Shown: piece by piece, positions 6,943 to 12,958 of the stretch
How the letters are laid out: every line of letters begins with the position of its first letter
Numbering within the stretch: position 1 is the stretch's first letter
Assembly (NCBI GenBank): GCA_964360145.1
Contig: CAYHWW010000059.1
Location: 1-17,096, forward strand
Source of the DNA: CAYHWW01 sp964360145
GTDB taxonomy: Bacteria; Bdellovibrionota; UBA1018; CAYHWW01
Length of the DNA: 17,096 bases
Reading direction: 5' to 3'
Made by a program: the position numbers and the translations under genes
Notes under the pieces: model-generated
What the model was told of the DNA's origin: nothing
Seen by the model: only the letters and a program-made list of their open reading frames with translations
The model's database searches: none

Positions 6943-7074
6943 ACCAGTTTGCGGCTGATTTTCCCGCCTGACTTCGTTGTCGTTCATCGGCGGCTCCACG
7001 CAGCGGGCATGAGCCCGCTTTGGTCGGCTTGCTCCTCCTCCGTCTCGTCAGGCGGGAAAATCAGCTCGCAAAGT
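6943..7074. repeat. Palindromic repeat element with 19-bp perfect inverted ends, full copy
   Basis: GCTGATTTTCCCGCCTGAC at 6954-6972 returns as its exact reverse complement at 7047-7065. Outside these, TTTGCG and TCGCAAA extend the match with a one-base bulge. In the centre AGCGGGC (7002-7008) and GCCCGCT (7013-7019) form a 7-bp stem with loop ATGA. The left 57 bp (6943-6999) recur at 7264-7320 with one difference. There is no room for a transposase, so it would be a non-autonomous element or a structured intergenic repeat. Confidence 0.7.
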
Positions 7075-7085
7075 CTGAAATATGG

Positions 7086-7105
7086 TGGTGCCGACGTCCG
7101 GACTC
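7086..7105 (-). repeat. Inverted 20-bp copy of the tRNA-Thr 3' end
   Basis: These 20 bases are the exact reverse complement of 7248-7267, the 3' part of the T arm, the acceptor strand and CCA of the tRNA-Thr. The match stops abruptly beyond the T-arm side. On its other side, after about 20 unrelated bases, lies the inverted right end of the palindromic element, the same order as behind the intact tRNA. Confidence 0.75.
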
Positions 7106-7137
7106 CCACCCCTCCCCAAAGGGGCATGGATACACCC

Positions 7138-7165
7138 GTGACATCCCCGGGATTATCGCTTAAAT
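7138..7165 (+). promoter_or_regulatory. Possible promoter of tRNA-Thr
   Basis: GTGACA (7138-7143), 16 nt, then TTAAAT (7160-7165), placing the transcription start near 7172, about 20 nt before the tRNA 5' end. Five of six and four of six bases match the sigma70 boxes. No other candidate is better placed. Confidence 0.4.
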
Positions 7166-7191
7166 ACGGGACAGGGCTTGGCACTTTGGAA

Positions 7192-7267
7192 GCCGACGTA
7201 GCTCAGTTGGTAGAGCAACGCTTTCGTAAAGCGTAGGTCTCCGGTTCGAGTCCGGACGTCGGCACCA
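7192..7267 (+). tRNA. tRNA-Thr, anticodon CGT, CCA encoded
   Basis: A complete 76-nt cloverleaf. Acceptor GCCGACG (7192-7198) pairs with CGTCGGC (7257-7263), followed by discriminator A and CCA. The D arm begins GCTCAGTTGG. Anticodon stem ACGCT/AGCGT encloses loop TTCGTAA with anticodon CGT at 7225-7227. The T stem TCCGG/CCGGA encloses TTCGAGT. It decodes ACG (Thr). Its 3' end is immediately followed by a truncated copy of the palindromic element, and a 20-bp inverted copy of its 3' end lies upstream. Confidence 0.97.
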
Positions 7268-7329
7268 GTTTGCGGCTGATTTTCCCGCCTGACTTCGTTG
7301 TCGTTCGTCGGCGGCTCCACCTCGTCAGG
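7264..7329. repeat. Deletion derivative of the palindromic element, fused to the tRNA 3' end
   Basis: Positions 7264-7320 repeat 6943-6999 with a single A/G difference, including the tRNA's own ACCA. At 7321 the sequence jumps to CTCGTCAGG, which matches 7045-7053 near the right end of the full copy, then diverges. The central hairpin and the right inverted arm are missing. With the tRNA and the full copy it fills the roughly 490 bp between the FHA gene and the deacetylase. Confidence 0.65.
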
Positions 7330-7336
7330 GTGATCG

Positions 7337-7358
7337 GAATTCAATTCTGATTGAGTTC
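7337..7358 (+). promoter_or_regulatory. Short hairpin between tRNA-Thr and the deacetylase gene
   Basis: GAATTCAAT (7337-7345) and ATTGAGTTC (7350-7358) pair over 9 positions in RNA, one as G-U, with loop TCTG. It could trim or end the tRNA transcript, but no T run follows. A weak promoter-like pair, TGGACA (7370-7375) and AATAAA (7394-7399), lies between it and the next gene. Confidence 0.3.
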
Positions 7359-7417
7359 TGGCTAGGTGATGGACAATCGCAGTCGATCATGTCAATAAAT
7401 TTCGGCGAGGTCGAATC

Positions 7418-8353
7418 GTGCTCAAGGATGTCAAACAAGCGTTGTCAGCCGCCATTTTGGCCATGCTCTCCATGGCCGTGGCCCCCGCCGCCTTCGCCGC
7501 CCCCTCTGAGCTGGCGATCACCGTGGACGATCTGCCCTCCGCCCCCGAGGTCATCCAAACCATCGTCAGCGCGCTGCAGGCTAAATCGGTTCCAGAGGTT
7601 TACGGCTTCTTCAATGGCGCCACCGTGGGTGGTGGCGAAGAGGCCTCACCTCAGCTGGAGGCAACTCGTGCTTGGATTGCCGCGGGCTACCCCCTGGGCA
7701 ATCACACCTTCTCCCATCTTGATATCAACCGGGTCTCCACGGAGACGTACCTTCAAGACATTGTGGCCAACGAGATCCCTCTGCGGGACTTCTCCCAGGG
7801 CATGCATTTCCACCTTTTTCGATATCCCTATCTTCATGAGGGAGGGACTCGGGAGAAGCGCGATGCCGTTCGGGCTTTCCTGCGGAGCAAGGGTTACGCG
7901 GTTGCACCCGTCAGTCTCGATTTCCAGGATTGGGCATGGACCGAAGCTGACATGCGCTGCCGCCGTACGGGGGACAGAGAGGGGCTTGCCCGCTTGGATG
8001 ATCTCTACATCACCCATGCCTTGAGCCGCCTCGCTCAGGCCCGCCACCAGTCCCGCCATGTCTATGGCCGGGAGATTCGCTTTGTGGCGTCCATACACGC
8101 CACCGCATTCGAGGCCCGGGTATTGCCCCGCCTCCTCGACAGTTTGGGTACCGCCCTCGAAGATGGTGTCAACTACATCGGCACCACGCGGGCACTCCAG
8201 GATCCTGTTTACCGCGATGACCATGGCATCGCCCAGGAAGAGGGAGCCACCTGGCTCGACCTCCAGGAGCTGGCTAAGTTCGGCGCCGTGGAGCCCGGCC
8301 CCAAACCCCCCTCGGAACTCGGCAGGATCTGCCAGGTTACTAAGCCAGAGTAA
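7418..8353 (+). CDS. Exported polysaccharide deacetylase (NodB-like, carbohydrate esterase 4 type)
   Basis: Likely removes acetyl groups from a cell-wall or surface polysaccharide outside the cytoplasm. The 311-residue product has a signal peptide (lysines near the N-terminus, LSAAILAMLSMAVAP, cleavage near AFA-AP around residue 27). NodB motif 1 appears as TVDD at 35-38, where D37/D38 supply the base and metal ligand, although the usual following Gly is Leu. Motif 2 is NHTFSH at 95-100, with metal-binding H96 and H100. Motif 3 is RYPY at 135-138, and the late motif is IHAT near 226-229. The GTG start is chosen because GGCGAGG lies 7 nt upstream and it gives the signal peptide. The next gene starts 17 nt after its stop, so the two are probably one operon. 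The substrate is not evident. Confidence 0.88.
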   Translation: MLKDVKQALSAAILAMLSMAVAPAAFAAPSELAITVDDLPSAPEVIQTIVSALQAKSVPEVYGFFNGATVGGGEEASPQLEATRAWIAAGYPLGNHTFSHLDINRVSTETYLQDIVANEIPLRDFSQGMHFHLFRYPYLHEGGTREKRDAVRAFLRSKGYAVAPVSLDFQDWAWTEADMRCRRTGDREGLARLDDLYITHALSRLAQARHQSRHVYGREIRFVASIHATAFEARVLPRLLDSLGTALEDGVNYIGTTRALQDPVYRDDHGIAQEEGATWLDLQELAKFGAVEPGPKPPSELGRICQVTKPE

Positions 8354-8370
8354 AAATCCGATAGGCTGAT

Positions 8371-9957
8371 GTGGACCACCAGAGGCGCGTTCGGCGTGAC
8401 CTGACCCCCATCGATGTTTCCGCCCATGATTCCTACCAGGTGGAGATCAAAGCCCTGCATCGGGTGCCCGAGGGATTGCCCATGGGCGAAGAGGTTACCT
8501 ACGTCCAGGACATGTTTTTTTTCATGCCCAAATCCCTGGGGCTTCACACGGAGGCCTATAGCAAAGAGCTGTTCTACCGTTCGGTGACGAGCTACATCCG
8601 GGTGAAAACACCCCAGGTTTTGGCGGACGAAGAGGTGCAGTCCTGTCGCGTGGATCGGATCCTGCCAGGGCTCCATCGTGCCGCCCAGGGCCACGAGCTG
8701 CCACGGTCTCAGGAGGAATGCATCGATGAGGTCCGGTTGTTCGGTACCTTCGTCAATGACCAACTCAAGCTGATGTCGCGGCTGGATGACGCCAAGGCAT
8801 TGAAAACAAGCATGGAAGAGGTTTGCCAGCTGGTGAGCGCCTACCGCATGGTCATGGACACCATCACGGAGCGCCTTGAGACCGATGGCTCGGGATGGTG
8901 GGGCCTGCGGGACGCCTTCCGCTACGTCGACGAGTTTTTGAGCAACCGCGTGGAGGACGCCGTACTTGAGGCTGATCATCGCGACATCGACCTTTCAGGG
9001 TTCATGAAGGAAGAGTTCTCCCGCCGGGGGCGCAAGGGGTACCTTCAGGTGGTGCACCCCGTTAGCGGAGACGTGACCGACGAGAAGAATCGGGAACTAT
9101 TCGTTTTTCGCATGGGCCGTTTTAAAAAGTACATCTCCGAGCTGCTCTACCTGGAGGTGAAACGCGTGCGTCATGACACCATCATCACCAACATCACCGC
9201 TGCCATCGGTGCGGCCATGGCGGCCTTCGTGACGGCGCTGGCCGACCCCAATCAACGCACGAGCTTGAGCGGCCGTTTCTTCGAGTCCATCAGGGACTCC
9301 TTCTCTCTCATGGTTTTGGTGGTCGCCGGCATCTACGTTTTCAAAGATCGCATGAAGGATTGGGTGAAGGTTTATCTCCTCGTTTACTTCCGCCCTTGGG
9401 TGCCCGATTACAGCTACAAGATCCGCTCCCGCAAAGGGGCCACCATCGGCCGCTGCAAAGAAGAGGTGCGCTTCACCAATTCCGGCGAAGTTTCGGATGA
9501 TATTGCGATGCGTCGCAAGGATGCTTCTGGCTCCGAAGTCATCCTCGCCAGTGATTCCTTCGAGGACGTGCTTTTCTACCGTCGGGCCTTGAAGATCCGT
9601 CCACTGGCTTTGGAGGGTTTGTTCAGGAACACCAACTCCCTGAAAGACATCACCCGGGTGGACTTCAACCCGTTCCTGGCAAAGCTCTCTAACTCTCGCC
9701 ACAAAGAGGAATTTCTCGCACCCGATTCTTCGATAAAAGAGGTGGATTTGCCCAAGGTTTACCATGTGAACCTCATCATCCGGCACCGCATCCAGAGTAA
9801 AGAGACCGGGGCACTGGCCTGCTGCTACTCCCGGGTGCGCATCATTTTAGATAAGGACGGCATCAAGCGGGTGGAAGAGGTCGACCTCGAACCTGAAAAC
9901 AGAAGCGGCGACTTCCGAGTGGAAGCCGCCGCCTTTGGAGCGCGTAACTCAGCGTAG
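8371..9957 (+). CDS. Unrecognised 528-residue membrane protein
   Basis: I do not recognise a family. The GTG start overlaps an ATG in another frame and has AGG about 6 nt upstream. The N-terminal about 265 residues are soluble-looking and charged, with helical heptad-like stretches around 125-170. Two likely membrane segments follow: about 271-291 (ITNITAAIGAAMAAFVTALA) and about 311-325 (FSLMVLVVAGIYVF), separated by a short polar loop. The last about 200 residues are again soluble and rich in charged residues and strand-like pieces, with a Cys pair (CC) near 484-485. No Walker, kinase or protease motif was seen. It lies 17 nt behind the deacetylase gene and converges on parB with only 4 bp between stops. 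A role linked to envelope polysaccharide is a guess from position only. Confidence 0.7.
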   Translation: MDHQRRVRRDLTPIDVSAHDSYQVEIKALHRVPEGLPMGEEVTYVQDMFFFMPKSLGLHTEAYSKELFYRSVTSYIRVKTPQVLADEEVQSCRVDRILPGLHRAAQGHELPRSQEECIDEVRLFGTFVNDQLKLMSRLDDAKALKTSMEEVCQLVSAYRMVMDTITERLETDGSGWWGLRDAFRYVDEFLSNRVEDAVLEADHRDIDLSGFMKEEFSRRGRKGYLQVVHPVSGDVTDEKNRELFVFRMGRFKKYISELLYLEVKRVRHDTIITNITAAIGAAMAAFVTALADPNQRTSLSGRFFESIRDSFSLMVLVVAGIYVFKDRMKDWVKVYLLVYFRPWVPDYSYKIRSRKGATIGRCKEEVRFTNSGEVSDDIAMRRKDASGSEVILASDSFEDVLFYRRALKIRPLALEGLFRNTNSLKDITRVDFNPFLAKLSNSRHKEEFLAPDSSIKEVDLPKVYHVNLIIRHRIQSKETGALACCYSRVRIILDKDGIKRVEEVDLEPENRSGDFRVEAAAFGARNSA

Positions 9958-9961
9958 AGGT

Positions 9962-10843
9962 TTACTTGTTTTGCAGCCTTGCTTCCACGTCCGTGAGGAG
10001 CTTTCGCAGGGCTTCCGCGTAACCCATGAGCTTTTCCTGGCCTTCCCCAGCCTTCCAGCGATAGCCGGGGACCGCGAGGCCCTTCTTGTCCATCTTCCAG
10101 GTGAAGGGCTTGATCACGCGTTTGGGTTTGATCGTCACTTTCGCGGGGGTCAATCCCTCAGGGGTTTTGAATCCCAGCTCACCGGACTCCTCGAAATCGG
10201 TCGCCGCGGCGATCAAACTCAGGTGGTGTTCGGGGGCTGTGTTGAGAAGTCTCCGCATCAGGGCCCGTTGGCTCAGGCCCCGGCTGAGGAGTGCTTCCTT
10301 GGTTGCATCAGGGAGACGGGTGAAGCTGATGCATTCCGTGACCCGGCTCTTCGTTTTACCGAAGGCTTTCGCGATGGTGTCGTGGGAGGTGTAGAACTGC
10401 TGTTCGAGCAACGTGAGGTAGCCTTCCCCTTCTTCAATGGGGTGCAGGTCCACCCGGTCCAGGTTTTCCCGCATGTTGATCTCTTGGGCTTGGCGGTCGG
10501 CCGCCGAGAGCACCCGGGCTGGGATGCGATCCAAGCCCGCCTTTCTCGAGGCCCGCAGGCGGCGCTCGCCGGCGATGACTTGGTAGCGATCGCCATCTTG
10601 GATCACCAGGATGGGTTGGAGCACGCCATGTTCCTTGATGCTCTCGGCGAGTACGTTGATTTCGTGCTCGCTGAAGTGCGTGCGCACTTGCATGGGGGAC
10701 TGGTCGATGTTGTCCACGGGGATGAAGTTCACTAGGAAGGTGGTGTTCTTCAGGCCCGAGTGGGTTTGGCTGGCTGTGGTTCTCGCGGTGCTATAGAGCT
10801 GGCGGAGGTGCGGGTTGCCTTCACGTGTTTTGATTTTTCCCAT
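9962..10843 (-). CDS. parB: ParB-family partition protein (CTPase, centromere binding)
   Basis: Binds parS DNA, loads CTP and spreads along DNA for ParA-driven segregation. In the 293-residue product the ParB/Srx-like domain runs about 38-112, with the CTP-binding GERRLRA at 92-98 and the second box ENLDR at 126-130. A helix-turn-helix lies about 152-176 (TIAKAFGKTKSRVTECISF). The C-terminal region from about 235 ends in a helix that may dimerise. The ATG is supported by AGGAG 7 nt upstream, overlapping the parA stop. It is the second gene of parAB, and one near-perfect parS-like site lies inside it (10199-10214). Its parS is probably the GGTCGCCGCGGCGACC palindrome rather than the common chromosomal TGTTTCACGTGAAACA, which I did not see here. 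Confidence 0.93.
   Translation of the reverse strand: MGKIKTREGNPHLRQLYSTARTTASQTHSGLKNTTFLVNFIPVDNIDQSPMQVRTHFSEHEINVLAESIKEHGVLQPILVIQDGDRYQVIAGERRLRASRKAGLDRIPARVLSAADRQAQEINMRENLDRVDLHPIEEGEGYLTLLEQQFYTSHDTIAKAFGKTKSRVTECISFTRLPDATKEALLSRGLSQRALMRRLLNTAPEHHLSLIAAATDFEESGELGFKTPEGLTPAKVTIKPKRVIKPFTWKMDKKGLAVPGYRWKAGEGQEKLMGYAEALRKLLTDVEARLQNK
10199..10214. repeat. parS-like palindrome, one mismatch, inside parB
   Basis: GGTCGCCGCGGCGATC differs from the perfect 16-bp palindrome at one base (position 15). It is coded as part of AAATDF in ParB. Centre about 704 bp from the next site. Confidence 0.5.
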
Positions 10844-10854
10844 GGTGATGCTCC

Positions 10855-11934
10855 TTACATGAGGGCTTCAGGCGCGCGGGGTGCCTGAGTGGGTGTTTCC
10901 ACGGTCGCCGCGGCGACCGGTGCACTGATCTGCGTTGTGGTCTCGTCGCTGAGGGGGCGGTCGTAGAGGAGCTCTTCGGACAGGGCAGCGATGTCATTGG
11001 CTGCCGTGCCCCGGGCGTTCACTTCCCACACGCTGCCCCTGCGCTTGGTCGCCTCGTTCATGTCCACGGAGCGGTTCACCACCCCGCGACAAACGAAGTC
11101 GGCGAAGTGGTGCCGCAATTCGCCTAAGACTTCCTGGGAGATCACTTCCCGGTTGTCGTACATATTGGGGATGATCTTCACCTCCAGCTCATGGCCGAAC
11201 TCGCGCTCCATTTCCTCAATGGTGGCCATGACCAAACTCATGCCGTGGAAGGAGAGGGGGTTCGTCGCGCAGACCACGGCCACTAAGTTCGCGGCCACCA
11301 GCATGGAGCCGTTCAAGATGCTCGCTGCCGGGTTCGTGTCCGCCACGATGAGATCGTAGTCGCCCGCCACTTTCGCGATGGCTTCCGACAGGCGGTACTC
11401 CCGGCGGGTCTTTTGGTTGAGCGGGATCTCAATGTTGCAGAGGCCTAAGTTCGCGGGCACCAGGTCCAGGCCCGGGGCCACGTTCATGATGGCTTCCTTC
11501 ATGGGCAGGTCGTTGATGAGCACATCGTAGACGGACGGGCGCTCATGGGCGTCCATCACATCGAGGTTCACGGTGAGATGACCCTGACCGTCGAGGTCGA
11601 TGGCCAGCACCTTGAGGCCCCGCATGGCGCTCATCATGGCGTACTGGGCGGTGAGGGTGGACTTACCCGTGCCGCCCTTCACGTTGTAGAACATCTGTAG
11701 TTTGTACAGCGGCATCTCAATGCCCGTTGTTGACTGGTCGCCGCGGCGACCGGCACCGCTGCTGAAGAACTCCCGCATGCCTTCCAGGGTGATGTACTTG
11801 CGGTCCACGTTGCCGACGCGCTTCTTGACGGTGGGAAGCATGCCCGCGGTGTCCAGGGCTTGGACCTCGCCTCGGGTGAGGCGGGCCAGCCGGGCGAACT
11901 CCACCAGGGTGAATTGTAGATCTCTAAGTGCCAT
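10855..11934 (-). CDS. parA: ParA-family partition ATPase with N-terminal MerR-like DNA-binding domain
   Basis: Forms ATP-dependent gradients that move ParB-parS. I place the start at ATG 11934 (MALRDLQF) because GGAGGG precedes it by 4 nt; an in-frame ATG at 11946 would add MEGI. Of 359 residues, about 8-56 form a MerR-like helix-turn-helix (TLVEFARLARLTRGEVQAL, then a wing with RKYITLEGMREFF), as in ParAs that repress their own operon. A short linker (about 57-73) follows, then the deviant Walker A KGGTGKST at 86-93. Walker A' is DLDGQGH (113-119), with Gly where Pro is usual. Walker B is LIVADTNP (D199). The tail from about 330 is Ala/Pro/Thr-rich and looks disordered. Two perfect parS-like palindromes fall in the linker and tail codons. 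It is followed by parB 11 nt on. Confidence 0.93.
   Translation of the reverse strand: MALRDLQFTLVEFARLARLTRGEVQALDTAGMLPTVKKRVGNVDRKYITLEGMREFFSSGAGRRGDQSTTGIEMPLYKLQMFYNVKGGTGKSTLTAQYAMMSAMRGLKVLAIDLDGQGHLTVNLDVMDAHERPSVYDVLINDLPMKEAIMNVAPGLDLVPANLGLCNIEIPLNQKTRREYRLSEAIAKVAGDYDLIVADTNPAASILNGSMLVAANLVAVVCATNPLSFHGMSLVMATIEEMEREFGHELEVKIIPNMYDNREVISQEVLGELRHHFADFVCRGVVNRSVDMNEATKRRGSVWEVNARGTAANDIAALSEELLYDRPLSDETTTQISAPVAAATVETPTQAPRAPEALM
10902..10919. repeat. parS-like palindrome in the parA tail
   Basis: An 18-bp perfect palindrome, CGGTCGCCGCGGCGACCG. It codes APVAAATV in the disordered C-terminal tail of ParA. Confidence 0.7.
11736..11751. repeat. parS-like palindrome in the parA linker
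   Basis: A perfect 16-bp GGTCGCCGCGGCGACC coding GRRGD between the MerR-like and ATPase domains of ParA. Confidence 0.7.
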
Positions 11935-11956
11935 AATGCCCTCCATTGGACACGGC

Positions 11957-11978
11957 GCCGGGCCATCATTAGCCCGGC
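11957..11978 (-). promoter_or_regulatory. Hairpin/operator-like inverted repeat in the parA leader
   Basis: GCCGGGC (11957-11963) and GCCCGGC (11972-11978) with an 8-nt loop form a perfect 7-bp stem about 12 nt before the GGAGGG of parA. No T run follows in either direction, so it is not a standard terminator. It could be the operator of the MerR-like domain or a leader hairpin. Confidence 0.35.
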
Positions 11979-12043
11979 AAAAATCGCTTACGTGTCAGTG
12001 TACGGCCCCCCCTTCGCGAGTAGCAACTCATTTTGTTGGAAAG

Positions 12044-12061
12044 CGGTCGCCGCGGCGACCG
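12044..12061. repeat. parS-like palindrome between parA and the oxygenase gene
   Basis: An 18-bp perfect palindrome, CGGTCGCCGCGGCGACCG, identical to 10902-10919. It is the only copy outside coding sequence, lying in the roughly 160-bp divergent region upstream of both parA and the oxygenase gene. A classic place for a centromere and for effects on both promoters. Confidence 0.75.
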
Positions 12062-12098
12062 AATCGCGGTAAGGGGCTGTTGAACGGGGAGTGAAGCC

Positions 12099-12947
12099 AT
12101 GAACATTCAAAAGGTCGATTATCGTTCCGCGGACGCCAAGATTCGTTTTGCAGAAACCCTTCGAGATACTGGCTTTGGCGTTTTGACCAACCATCCGGTT
12201 CCCGCTGACCTCATCAAAGATGTTTATGAGGACTGGCAGCAGTTCTTCGTTTCCGAGGATAAGCACGCCTACACCTACGATCCCGCGGTGCAGTCGGGCT
12301 ACTTCCCTTTCCGCTCTGAGAACGCGAAGGGCTACAGCGCCAAAGACCTGAAGGAGTTCTTCCATCTCTATGGTTGGACCAAGCTCCCCGGGAGCATCAA
12401 TGCCCGTACATGGGATCTGTACAAGCGTATGTTCACGCTGGCGGGGGAACTCCTCACCTGGATCGAGGAAGCGACACCGGTTGAGATCCGCAAGCAGTTC
12501 TCCACGCCACTGCCCCACATGATTCAGGACTGCCGGGAAACCCTCATGCGCATTCTTCACTACCCCCCGCTCACAGGGGCTTTAGAAGAGGATGAGGCCA
12601 TCCGCGCCGCCGCCCACGAGGACATCAACCTCATTACCTTGCTCCCCGCGGCTTCCGCGCCGGGCCTTCAAGTGAAGGCATCGGGTACGGGCAATCAATG
12701 GGTGGACGTGGAATGCAGCCCCGGCGATCTCGTCATCAACGTAGGCGACATGCTTCAAATGGCAAGCAAGGGCTATTACGTCTCTACGTCCCATCAAGTA
12801 GTGAATCCCAAGGGTGAGGCCGCCCGTCGTTCTCGCTTCTCGACGCCTCTTTTCCTTCATGCGCGGGCCGACGTGCCATTGTCCCCCACGCACACCGCGG
12901 GTCAGTATTTGGATGAGCGCCTGCGGGAAATTGGCCTCAAAAAATAA
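12099..12947 (+). CDS. 2-oxoglutarate/Fe(II)-dependent oxygenase, isopenicillin N synthase-like
   Basis: Non-haem iron oxygenase; substrate unknown. The 282-residue product has the N-terminal domain of the family (FAETLRDTGFGVLTNH) and the jelly-roll core. The iron triad is H173-x-D175 (AAHEDINLITLL) and H232 (STSHQVVNP). The RxS motif for 2-oxoglutarate is R246-F-S248. Length is slightly short for the family but all key residues are present. ATG 12099 has GGGGAG about 8 nt upstream. The gene diverges from parA across an intergenic parS-like site and converges on the methyltransferase with an 11-bp gap. The neighbours do not point to a pathway. Confidence 0.9.
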   Translation: MNIQKVDYRSADAKIRFAETLRDTGFGVLTNHPVPADLIKDVYEDWQQFFVSEDKHAYTYDPAVQSGYFPFRSENAKGYSAKDLKEFFHLYGWTKLPGSINARTWDLYKRMFTLAGELLTWIEEATPVEIRKQFSTPLPHMIQDCRETLMRILHYPPLTGALEEDEAIRAAAHEDINLITLLPAASAPGLQVKASGTGNQWVDVECSPGDLVINVGDMLQMASKGYYVSTSHQVVNPKGEAARRSRFSTPLFLHARADVPLSPTHTAGQYLDERLREIGLKK

Positions 12948-12958
12948 CCTCGTCCGAG

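Noticed and set aside
7114..7124. CCCCAAAGGGG hairpin upstream of tRNA-Thr
   Set aside because: Four-bp stem with no T run and no clear context; too short to call.
7153..7344. Minus-strand reading frame across the tRNA and repeat
   Set aside because: It is the antisense of tRNA-Thr (the well-known false peptide with TRTGDL and LLYQLSYVG) fused to the repeat element; not a gene.
7389..8024. ATG-started plus-strand frame overlapping the deacetylase
   Set aside because: Pro/Ser/Arg/Cys-rich shadow; the GTG frame at 7418 has the signal peptide and NodB motifs.
8209..8979. 256-codon minus-strand frame across the deacetylase/unknown-protein junction
   Set aside because: No ribosome site or recognisable domain, and it overlaps two well-supported plus-strand genes.
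12948..12958. Possible terminator between the convergent oxygenase and methyltransferase genes
   Set aside because: Only 11 bp and no inverted repeat; likewise the 4-bp gap at 9958-9961.
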